Source: Melanopsichium pennsylvanicum
Lineage: Eukaryota > Basidiomycota > Ustilaginomycetes > Ustilaginales
Length of the DNA stretch: 64,000 nucleotides
Assembly: GCA_900208305.1 (NCBI GenBank)
Contig: OAPG01000002.1
Span: 62,001 to 126,000, forward strand
Direction of reading: 5' to 3'
The position numbers and the translations under genes were made by a program. The first letter of the stretch is position 1. Every line of letters starts with the position of its first letter. The notes below the pieces were generated by a model. The model had not been told where the DNA came from and searched no databases. It saw only the letters and a program-made list of their open reading frames with translations. Shown here piece by piece: positions 53,308 to 61,858 of the stretch.

Positions 53308-53737
53308 TGTTAAGGCTGTAGGGTCTAGATACCGCGGGCGGCTACAGCCGGGATGGAGGCTACGGGTACGGAGAGGTCGTAGGCGGGGCGACACAGGCGG
53401 TCGGGGGTCAGAGCACACTACTGCGTTGCTATAGAGCTAACTAAGTAATACATGCGACGAGGTCCGGAGGCAACCTCATGTCAGGCGGGGGCGGGGTGGT
53501 AAGGTACAGGAACTATCGGTCACTTCCCACCGCGGCGTTACAATGTTAGGTTGCCGACGGTCGTATCCTACGTACGGAGGAGCCAGCCGCGGTTGGGCGG
53601 TAGGAGGATCGTGTCAGGCCAACCGCTCCGCTGCGAGGGGTCCGGAGAGGGTCGGTCGGGGCCCGATCACGACGATCGCTCAATCGGGAGGGGGGCCGAG
53701 CACCCCCTCTTTGGACTCCGGTTGGTAGGCACTAACA
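53308..53737 (-). repeat. LTR B (430 bp), shared middle LTR
   Basis: Serves as 5' LTR of element 1 and 3' LTR of element 2. Starts TGTTA, ends TAACA. No flanking duplication is present on either side, as expected for a shared LTR. Confidence 0.95.
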
Positions 53738-53748
53738 TTACCCCCCGG
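53738..53748 (-). other. Polypurine tract of element 2
   Basis: Same minus-strand CCGGGGGGTAA directly before LTR B. Confidence 0.65.
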
Positions 53749-54039
53749 TTCAGGCCGACTGGTCCCCAGGCGGCTGATAGGACAGGAGGGCGAGGGGGGT
53801 CGTACTCCCTCAACCTTAATCCGCGCCAGGGGCGCCTCTCTGTACAAGTTGCGACGCTCGTCTCGGCAATTTAATCGCGGATGCGCAGCAATGAGGCAAT
53901 ACCACCCACAATGCCTTGGACCGGCGGAATTGACTGTGCGCCATTGCTCGTGCGTAGCTATCGAGGAGGGATATAAGGATGGGGTTCGACGGGTCTTCCT
54001 TCTCGATTTCCCCCATTCTTCCCCATTCTTTTTTTTGCA

Positions 54040-55494
54040 ATGTCGTCGCCACCAGCAGACGCTTCCTTGGATTGTCTTTTTTTTGCAATGTCGTCGCCAC
54101 CAGCAGACGCTTCCATGGATTCCCCGGCCGACAACCCGTCGGCCGGTGTCAGTACCGTTCCCCCTACATCGCCTACGTCCGCAACGGCGGCAGCGTCGGC
54201 AACAGCGGCAGCAGCAACAACAACAACAGCACCAACAACAACAACAACGTTACCCGCTTCCGGAGGTGAGTCGATCGTGGTTCCGTCGTGATTCGGTTGC
54301 GGATGGGGGGCCCAGAGGGTCTGACAACCACCGGTCGGTGCCGTGGAATGGGTTACTGACATTTGTTCCCTCCCCCTTGTTTCGATTACGACAGATCGGC
54401 CGTCAGAGACCTCCGCTGGTCCCATCCGGGGGGTGCGCCGTTCTCCGCGTGCTCACCTTTCCCAGGGGGCCAACTCGGGCCGTCGCGAGCGCGCCGTGCG
54501 TCAACAGTCTGCCGATCCGTCGGCCATTCCTTCCTCTGCATCAACCAACACTTCCCTCGTCCTGGCGCCCCAGAATTCGATGCCGTGGTCGCGTCCTTCG
54601 GTTCCCATCGAGATCACTCCGGAACTCGTTGGTGATGGTAAGTATTGTTCCATTGCTGTGTTGATTGGGATCGCTACTGACGTTTGTGTTTCCGTGGCCG
54701 ATACGACAGACCTTGCCCCACTATGGGCCAAGACGTGGGGCGATTGCTACGGCTGCGTATGCGCCGGCGTTGCCTGTGAGCGGGCGGGAGGCGATGTCCG
54801 CTGCCGTCGGTGTCAGGGGCAGCATGGGCAACCCTGCGACGCGGATATGCGCGGTAAGTATTTCCGTCGGGCGTCTGTCGCGATGTCCTGGGTGGTCGGC
54901 TGACTCTTGTTCCTCCTTTTGTTTTCCTCGACAGTCCCACCACTTGGCGGCGCCCAAGGTCCCCTCCGAATGAGGGTTTACGCGTGCTTGCTTGAGAGGT
55001 GGAGGTCCGGAGGGGTCGGTCGGCGTCGCCGCCCCCACCCCAACGTCAGGTTGTCGCTGAGGACACTTGGCGAGATCCCGGAGGAGGAGGAGGAACTGAG
55101 GGAGGAGGTGGCTCGGGTGGGCGCGGTGGGTCGGGAGCGGGAGGCGGCTCGCAAGCGAGCTAGGTCTTGCCCCGACCGTCCAGCCGAGGCTGCCCGAGAG
55201 CGGCGTCGCACTCGGGCGCGGGCCCAAGGCCAGCCGGGGGAGTCCGCTACGGGCCTGGGGGACCTGGGTGCGGCCGTAAGGCGTGCCGAGTCCCTCTTCC
55301 ACGGGGTGCAGGAGGGGACTGAGTTATTTCAACAGGGGCTGGCCGACGTGGCTGCGCTGTTGCTGACAGAGTCGCTGAGGACCGGCGGCGAGCGAGAGCT
55401 CCGCCGGATCAGCGAGATCCAGCAACTGTCGCAGAACACGCGGCAGCAGGTGGACGTGGTCTGGGCGTGGTTGGAGGGCTTCCTGAGGGACTAG
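54040..55494 (+). CDS. Antisense four-exon gene inside the retroelement, copy 2
   Basis: Exons 54040-54265, 54395-54637, 54710-54853 and 54935-55494. The copy has the same open frames and intron boundaries as copy 1, offset by 6533 bp, and encodes the same 390 residues as far as I can compare. The N-terminus contains two copies of a 16-residue unit starting MSSPPADAS, from a 48-bp duplication, so two ATGs (54040 and 54088) share the frame. The gene lies just beyond LTR B, with its own TATAAG at 53972. The gene end and the pol stop are 183 nt apart and convergent. Confidence 0.72.
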
Positions 55495-55677
55495 CCCCGG
55501 GGCCCCTCCTCGAATGCACTTGTCTTCTTTTCTGTTGCTTGCGTGTGTGTGTGTCCGTGTGTGGGAGTGGGGGTGAGGGGAGCCCGACCGGGTCTCCTAC
55601 CCCAGAGGTCGGGGACCGGAGGGGTTTTGGCTCCGGCGGGGGGGTCTCCCGACGGCGACCGTCGCTCGTATCCGTGC

Positions 55678-58600
55678 CTAACGCCGGGTAGGGGCCGGCT
55701 TGGTCGGGTTCGCGGCGTGGTACGCAGCGACCAGATCCGGGGCGCGGTCCACGTCTTCCGCCGGGACCCAGCTTGGGGGGTACCCTACCCAGGAGACCTT
55801 GTACTGTAGGTGTCCGGCGCGGCGGCGGGAGTCCAATACGCCCTCGACTTCGAAATCGGCGTAGTCGTCCTCCAGAGTAGTCGGTTGGGGGGCGTCGCTG
55901 GACTCCCTGACTCCGTCGGGGTATGGCTCCAGCATCTGTACGTGAAAGACGGGATGGACCTTCCACGACGGAGGCAGGAGGAGTCGGTAGGCTCGGTCGC
56001 TAATCACCTCGTCGACTTTGAACGGGCCGGCGAGGGGGTTGGAGAGCTTGTGGGAGGGTCGGTCGCTGCGGAGGTGCTTGGTACGGAGGAGCACCAGGTC
56101 CCCCCGGCGGAACGAGACGTCGCTCCTGCGACGGTTAAACCACTTCGCGACGGCAAGGTTGGCTTTGGCAATGGCGTCCTGGCACACCCGCACTTTATCC
56201 GCCGACGGAACGTTGGAGGTGGCCGGGGGGATGGAGGGGTGTGCCCGAGGTGCAAATGTGAAGCAAGCTATAGCCGGGGCGATGGTTGTGGTCGCCGACG
56301 GTCTTTGGTTCAGCGCGAGCTGGGCTGTCGGCAGGAGGGTTGCCCAGTCGCTGTGGTCGTAGGCCGTATAGAAGCGGAGGAACAACTCCAGCGTCTGGTT
56401 GGCTCGCTCGGTCTGGCCATTTGTTTGAGGGTGGTAGGCCGACGAGTAAGACCCTTTAATCCGGAGGGCCCGGAGGAGTTCCGTCCAAACGGAAGCTACA
56501 AACGTGGTTCCTCGGTCAGATACAATGGTGTCTGGGAGGCCAAAGTATGAAAAGACGTAGCGTTGGAGCTGGTACGCCAAAGTCTCCGCCGTATCGGTTT
56601 TGTTTGCAGGAATGAAGACCACAAACTTGGTGAGGCGGTCGACGACTACAAGAATGGAGTTGTAGGTGGTGCCGTTGGCAAGGGAGGGCGGGAGGTCAGT
56701 GATGTGGTCCATGGTAATAGTGGACCACGGCCGATCGGGAGGGACCGACGGGAGAAGGTAGCCGTGGGGTTTGTGACGGGGGTGTTTTGCCCTTCGGCAG
56801 GCCGCGCAAGAGGCGACATAGCTGTCGGTGTCCTGCACCATGGTTGGCCAGTAAAAACGTTGACGCATGAGATGGAGGGTCGTCTTGCGGCCAGGATGTC
56901 CCGCCGTAGGGTGGTCGTGCAGTAGGTGGAGTGCCTTGTCCCGTAATTGGGGTGGCAGGTAGACGTGACCCTCTGTGGTGTACGGGACACCATCGCGGAC
57001 GGCAACGTTTGGGGGGAGGTTGGCCGCTTTCCGGAGGGTTTCGATCCACTCTGTAGGCAGGGGGTCCGAGGAGTGTACGCCGGCTGCTCTTGCAAACAAG
57101 TTTGCAGGGAGGAGAGTGGCTTGGTTGGCGGGGTCTGGGCGCGACGGTCCGTCGGGGAACAAGTCGTGCCGGCGACTCAGAGCGTCGGGGAACAAGTCGT
57201 GCCGGCGACTCAGAGCGTCGGGGCGGACGGCCTCCTTACCCGGACGGTAGTGGAGGACGAAGTCGAACTCAGCCAGGTCGGCTTGCCAGCGGGCTTGGCG
57301 ACGGTTGAGTTGTCGCTTCGTCTGAAAATACTGGAGCGCCTGGTGGTCGGTGTAAATGAGGAACGGTCGGGTGAGGCCATGGAGGTAGTGTCTCCAAGCG
57401 CCGCAGGCGTCTACGATAGCCAGGAGTTCCTTGTCGTGGATTTCGTAGTTACGCTCCGCCGGGATCATCTTTCGCAACCAGTATGCCACAGGATGGAGGG
57501 TATGCGAGCGGCTGTTGGGCTCGGCGCTCGCGTCGGCGCCCGGCTGTGGGTGCCACTGCGACAGCACGGCGGCTACCACAGCATCGCTCGCGTCTGTTTC
57601 AACGACGGTGTAGAGCGTTGGAGAGAAGTGCCGGAGGATAGGGGCAGAGGTGAACGCTTCTTTCAGCCGGTTGAAGGCTGCCGTTGCTTCCGGGGGCAGA
57701 TCTACCTTTCCAGAGGCTCCTCCTTTCAGGAGGTCGGTGAGGGGGGCCGCTACACGAGAATAGTGGCGGATGAAGCGACGGTAGAAGTTGGCGAATCCGA
57801 GGAAGACTTGGATCTGTCGGATCGACTGTGGTGGCGGCCACTCCAAGACTGTGCTGACCTTGGTCGGGTCCATGGAGAGGCCGTCGGGACTAACGAGGTA
57901 GCCGAGGAACTCGACGGAGTCGGTGTGGAATTCGCATTTGTCCGGAGCGCAATACAGCTGATGCTTCCGTAGTCGATCCAACACTTGGCAGACGTGGTGG
58001 TGGTGGTCGGCCTCGTTGTCGGAGAAGACTAGGATGTCGTCCAGATATACGATGACGGACACGTCTAAGAGATCCGACAGCACGTGGTTCATGAGCCGTT
58101 GGAAGGTCGCCGGAGCGTTGCAGAGGCCGAACGGCATGACGAGGTATTCGTAGCTGCCGTAGCGCGTGCGGAATGCGGTCTTCCATTCGTGGCCGGGGGC
58201 GATCCGGAGGAGGTTGTAGGCACCCTTCAGGTCGAATTTAGTGAAGATCTTGGCCGTCGCCAGCCGATCAAGGTGTTTGGAGATGAGGGGGATCGGGTAG
58301 CGATCCTTGACGGTGATGGCGTTGAGGGCGCGGTAGTCCACACACGGCCGGAGGCGACCGTCCTTCTTTGGTACAAAAAGGAGGGGCGCGGCAGCTTGGC
58401 TACTCGACAGTCGGATGAAGCCAATGGCCTGCATCTTCCGGAGGTAGTTCCGGAGCTCCTCTTGTTTGCGGTGCGACAGGGAGTAGAGTGCGCCGTAGGG
58501 AGGGGTTTTGCCAGCCTCCAGGTTGATCTCGTGGTCGTGTGGGCGGTGGGGAGGCAATTGGTCGGCCCTCTCGGCGTCGAAGACGTCGGCGTACTCGCGG

Positions 58601-58872
58601 TACTCTGGCGGTAGGACGGCGAGGTCGGTCGCGGAAGCTCGGAGGGGCAGTAGCTCCTCTTCCGGTTCTGGGAGGACCAGCAGGTCCTCCTCAGTGGAGA
58701 CCAGCTGTCGCCGGCCGACCAAGTTGTGGAGTTCGTTCTTTTCGATTTTGGGGTTGGAGGGCACCGTGACGGTGTGGGGGACCCGGAGGTCCCACGTACG
58801 GAGGGTATAGTTTGGCTCCGGCCTGGCGGCCTCGATCCAATCCATCCCCAACAGCACGTCATGGGAGGTCAT
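55678..58872 (-). CDS. pol: Retrotransposon Pol, copy 2
   Basis: 1064 residues, the same as copy 1 except for an 11-residue tandem duplication (unit PDALSRRHDLF) between RNase H and the integrase zinc finger, caused by a 33-bp repeat at 57151-57216. All RT, RNase H, integrase and chromodomain motifs are intact. The protease active site is missing, as in copy 1. The start overlaps the gag stop. Confidence 0.93.
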   Translation of the reverse strand: MTSHDVLLGMDWIEAARPEPNYTLRTWDLRVPHTVTVPSNPKIEKNELHNLVGRRQLVSTEEDLLVLPEPEEELLPLRASATDLAVLPPEYREYADVFDAERADQLPPHRPHDHEINLEAGKTPPYGALYSLSHRKQEELRNYLRKMQAIGFIRLSSSQAAAPLLFVPKKDGRLRPCVDYRALNAITVKDRYPIPLISKHLDRLATAKIFTKFDLKGAYNLLRIAPGHEWKTAFRTRYGSYEYLVMPFGLCNAPATFQRLMNHVLSDLLDVSVIVYLDDILVFSDNEADHHHHVCQVLDRLRKHQLYCAPDKCEFHTDSVEFLGYLVSPDGLSMDPTKVSTVLEWPPPQSIRQIQVFLGFANFYRRFIRHYSRVAAPLTDLLKGGASGKVDLPPEATAAFNRLKEAFTSAPILRHFSPTLYTVVETDASDAVVAAVLSQWHPQPGADASAEPNSRSHTLHPVAYWLRKMIPAERNYEIHDKELLAIVDACGAWRHYLHGLTRPFLIYTDHQALQYFQTKRQLNRRQARWQADLAEFDFVLHYRPGKEAVRPDALSRRHDLFPDALSRRHDLFPDGPSRPDPANQATLLPANLFARAAGVHSSDPLPTEWIETLRKAANLPPNVAVRDGVPYTTEGHVYLPPQLRDKALHLLHDHPTAGHPGRKTTLHLMRQRFYWPTMVQDTDSYVASCAACRRAKHPRHKPHGYLLPSVPPDRPWSTITMDHITDLPPSLANGTTYNSILVVVDRLTKFVVFIPANKTDTAETLAYQLQRYVFSYFGLPDTIVSDRGTTFVASVWTELLRALRIKGSYSSAYHPQTNGQTERANQTLELFLRFYTAYDHSDWATLLPTAQLALNQRPSATTTIAPAIACFTFAPRAHPSIPPATSNVPSADKVRVCQDAIAKANLAVAKWFNRRRSDVSFRRGDLVLLRTKHLRSDRPSHKLSNPLAGPFKVDEVISDRAYRLLLPPSWKVHPVFHVQMLEPYPDGVRESSDAPQPTTLEDDYADFEVEGVLDSRRRAGHLQYKVSWVGYPPSWVPAEDVDRAPDLVAAYHAANPTKPAPTRR
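57151..57216. repeat. 33-bp tandem duplication specific to pol copy 2
   Basis: Two perfect head-to-tail units of 33 bp where copy 1 has one. The frame is preserved. Confidence 0.95.
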
Positions 58873-59834
58873 TCCATTTTGCGGGGTCCCTCCGGGGGCT
58901 CTTGTTTGGCCGTCACGGCTGGGAGGGGCGGTCGGTGTCGCAGCTGTGACTCCGCGGGTCTTGTCGTGGCCTCCTGTATCACCTGCATCCGGCGCTCTGT
59001 GACAATGGCGGCGTTGATGAAGTCACAGATGTCGGTCATCGGCACGTGGGTGAGCTTTTCCCGTAGGCGCGGCCGGAGGCTTTGTTCGAACAGCATCAAC
59101 GCCTGCTGCTGGTCGGTCAGGTGCGATTTGGCCGTCAGCGACATGAACTCCGCCGCGTGCTCCGATACTGATCCCTTCTGGCGGAGGGCATTCAGTTGGA
59201 GGCGTGCGGTGTAGCTGGGGTCGGGATTGCCATGGACGCGACGGAGGTCGGCGCAAAAGGCCCTCCAGGAGCTCATCCAGGGCGGATCCTCCCCCTCCTG
59301 TTGTCGCACATTGCGAATGCGGGTTTGTGGTTTGCCCGTCATGTTGCCGATGGCAAACATGATGCGACGGGCATCCGTCGGAAACTTGGAGGGATTAGCC
59401 TCAAAGTTGAGTTCGCATTGATCCAAGAAGTCCTCCAGTTTGTCTTGGCTGCCGTCCCATTCCGGAGCCTGGAGTCGAATCTCTGGCTCGCGGGGCGCGG
59501 CCTCCACGTAGACGGGGGCTACGGTTGGCGGGGGGACCTGGGCAGCGGTTGCTCCTTGGTAGTGCTGGGAAGACTCCGGTCTAGGTTGATCCTCCCTGGG
59601 GAAGAAGGCGGCCTCTAGCAGAGCGGTAATGCGCCGCTGTTGTTCAGAGGTTTCACGCAGAAGCGCCAGGATATCCACTTGCCCTTGGACCAAGGTGGTC
59701 AGGGCGGCGGGCGGTTCGCCCGAGGGTGCAACGACGCTGGCGGGCTCGTCTCCGCTGGGGGAGATGGTGGGAGCGTCTCCCTCCGCTTGGGGGGAGGCGT
59801 CCGTTTGGTTTCGTCGGTTGGAGCGTGTACTCAT
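58869..59834 (-). CDS. gag: Retrotransposon Gag, copy 2
   Basis: 321 residues from the ATG at 59834, 39 nt after LTR C. I see no difference from copy 1. It has the Ty3-type Gag core, no nucleocapsid knuckle and the same ATGA overlap with pol. Confidence 0.88.
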   Translation of the reverse strand: MSTRSNRRNQTDASPQAEGDAPTISPSGDEPASVVAPSGEPPAALTTLVQGQVDILALLRETSEQQRRITALLEAAFFPREDQPRPESSQHYQGATAAQVPPPTVAPVYVEAAPREPEIRLQAPEWDGSQDKLEDFLDQCELNFEANPSKFPTDARRIMFAIGNMTGKPQTRIRNVRQQEGEDPPWMSSWRAFCADLRRVHGNPDPSYTARLQLNALRQKGSVSEHAAEFMSLTAKSHLTDQQQALMLFEQSLRPRLREKLTHVPMTDICDFINAAIVTERRMQVIQEATTRPAESQLRHRPPLPAVTAKQEPPEGPRKME

Positions 59835-59862
59835 CTTGGTTACGACGTCGTCCCGTGGGGAG

Positions 59863-59872
59863 GTCGCATGTA
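59863..59872 (-). other. Putative self-priming binding site next to LTR C
   Basis: Minus strand TACATGCGAC one base after the LTR, complementary to the matching LTR-internal segment. Confidence 0.55.
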
Positions 59873-59873
59873 A

Positions 59874-60303
59874 TGTTAAGGCTGTAGGGTCTAGATACCG
59901 CGGGCGGCTACAGCCGGGATGGAGGCTACGGGTACGGAGAGGTCGTAGGCGGGGCGACACAGGCGGTCGGGGGTCAGAGCACACTACTGCGTTGCTATAG
60001 AGCTAACTAAGTAATACATGCGACGAGGTCCGGAGGCAACCTCATGTCAGGCGGGGGCGGGGTGGTAAGGTACAGGAACTATCGGTCACTTCCCACCGCG
60101 GCGTTACAATGTTAGGTTGCCGACGGTCGTATCCTACGTACGGAGGAGCCAGCCGCGGTTGGGCGGTAGGAGGATCGTGTCAGGCCGACCGCTCCGCTGC
60201 GAGGGGTCCGGAGAGGGTCGGTCGGGGCCCGATCACGACGATCGCTCAATCGGGAGGGGGGCCGAGCACCCCCTCTTTGGACTCCGGTTGGTAGGCACTA
60301 ACA
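59874..60303 (-). repeat. LTR C (430 bp), 5' LTR of element 2
   Basis: Starts TGTTA, ends TAACA. Differs from LTRs A and B at one base that I can see (G at 60187, A in the others). Confidence 0.95.
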
Positions 60304-60308
60304 ACTTC
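60304..60308. repeat. Target-site duplication, right copy (ACTTC)
   Basis: Matches 46770-46774 on the far side of the array. Confidence 0.85.
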
Positions 60309-60396
60309 AGTTGAGGGAAAAAAAAATATAACAAAACCTGTTGCTTACAGATAAACATAGGATAGGAAATAGTATAGACATTGGACTGTTGAACAA

Positions 60397-60740
60397 TGGA
60401 AGAATTTTATCTGGAAAGATGAATGCAAGGATCAATGCATTGGAAAAGCGCTTGGAATAGCAATATTTGTCCAGGGATATCAACTATAATATCCACCTAT
60501 GCTGTAGGGTGGTAGCCACAGTGTCATGATTTGGGGGTTGGTATGACCTGGGTAGGCCTAGGTGGAAATTGACTAGATTGATGGCAAACTCAATTTGTGT
60601 TGTTACATTGAGTTGCTGAAGCATACCATTACCTGGTAGCAACTTGAAGTGAAAGAATATACAGACAATTTCACCAAGGCATGAATTTTTGATCCTTTAG
60701 CAATACTTTAGAACATGTATGGCAGCAGCTGAAAAAAGCG
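60397..60740 (+). pseudogene. Tc1/mariner transposase remnant (catalytic part)
   Basis: Short pieces in Tc1/mariner order: WKNFIWKDEC at 60397-60426, SVMIWG at 60520-60537, VEID.IDGKLN near 60562-60594 and LEHVWQQLKK at 60708-60737. They lie in different frames and are broken by stops, so this is a decayed copy. The pieces correspond to the second catalytic Asp-Glu block, the VMVWG block and the C-terminal EHVWxxLK block. It may be a different copy from the remnant left of the array. Resemblance only. Confidence 0.5.
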
Positions 60741-60852
60741 ACTATATCAGCAAAAAAAATAGATTAATGTAAATTTATCTACACAGAAAAGGTTGAATAT
60801 GAATCCAAATTCTCACTCTTACTATATTTAAAAACGTCAAACCTTCTTCTTC

Positions 60853-60893
<41 letters not shown>

Positions 60894-61151
60894 ACAAAAG
60901 TGTTACACCTCATGCAAACTCACTTTTTACTATTCACAAATTTCCTCTTTCAAGTCTTCTTACACAGGTAATCATGCCATCCCATATCTCTCTCAAAATC
61001 ATTCCAACCCTCTGAGATGAGTTAATTCAAGTTTAAATGTGTATGTGTATGTGTATGTGTGTGCATGTGTGCATCATTATCATTGCGACAAGAGTGTATG
61101 ATTTTATTTTATTTTTTTTTTTGGTCCTGATGGTGTGAATAAACAAAAAGA
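60741..61151. other. AT-rich spacer with poly-T run
   Basis: Contains a 33-base poly-T run (60857-60889) and a GT/TATG-rich stretch near 61035-61072. No gene; probably 3' flank of the gene to the right. Confidence 0.55.
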
Positions 61152-61827
61152 TCAGGCATCAAAGAAGAATAACTTTTTTCTACTGTTACCATGGTTTTGA
61201 AACCCTACCCGAACCTTGTACGCCTCTTCTTGTTTGGTTTGTTCGTCATCATCACCATCACAACCTCCTCCTCCTTGCTTTGCATTCCTTGACGTACACT
61301 TATCTACCACCTCACCTTTTTTCGCTTCTTTACCCAAATGTCTCGCCAATCCTCCATCGCCCAATCCCCAAGCCGCATCATACACATCATGCGTCTCTCC
61401 GCGTTCCGGCAATTGCAAAATCGGATACGTCTTCAACCCCTTGAGCTGATTGTAACTCCAAGTTCTACCCTCCTCCCTCACATCAACACCATCGTCTTCA
61501 CTCGGTTGAGTTCCACCTGCACTCGTCAACGGTTGCAACCTCTGCGTTTGCATCCCAAGACTGCTTCTCGATCGAGGCGGAGGCATGAGCGACGTGCGAT
61601 GGTGACGACGAGTGTGCATTGCCATGGCCGAGTTAGGACGAGACACAAAGTCTCCCGAAGTCAAGTCTTGCGAAGACATTTCGCCTCCATCTTCCGGTAC
61701 AGAGGGTGTGGGGCTGCGATGAAGAGTGGGCATTGTCGAGTGGCGACCAAATGTTGATTGGTTGTGGTTAGGGATCGCGCCTAGGTTCAGCATGTGCCCG
61801 GTGGTCACTCGATCTTGGATGGTGGGC

Positions 61828-61858
<31 letters not shown>

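Larger units (their letters stand above)
46775..60303 (-). mobile_element. Tandem Ty3/gypsy chromovirus array: LTR-internal-LTR-internal-LTR
   Basis: Three 430-bp LTRs start at 46775, 53308 and 59874 and enclose two internal regions that I find identical except for a 33-bp tandem duplication in pol of copy 2. Together with the single LTR difference noted for LTR C, that is all the divergence seen. The whole block is flanked by one pair of ACTTC repeats, so it behaves as a single insertion that later became, or arrived as, a dimer sharing the middle LTR. The coding strand of gag-pol is minus. The block is GC-rich and sits in AT-rich DNA with transposon relics. Confidence 0.93.
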
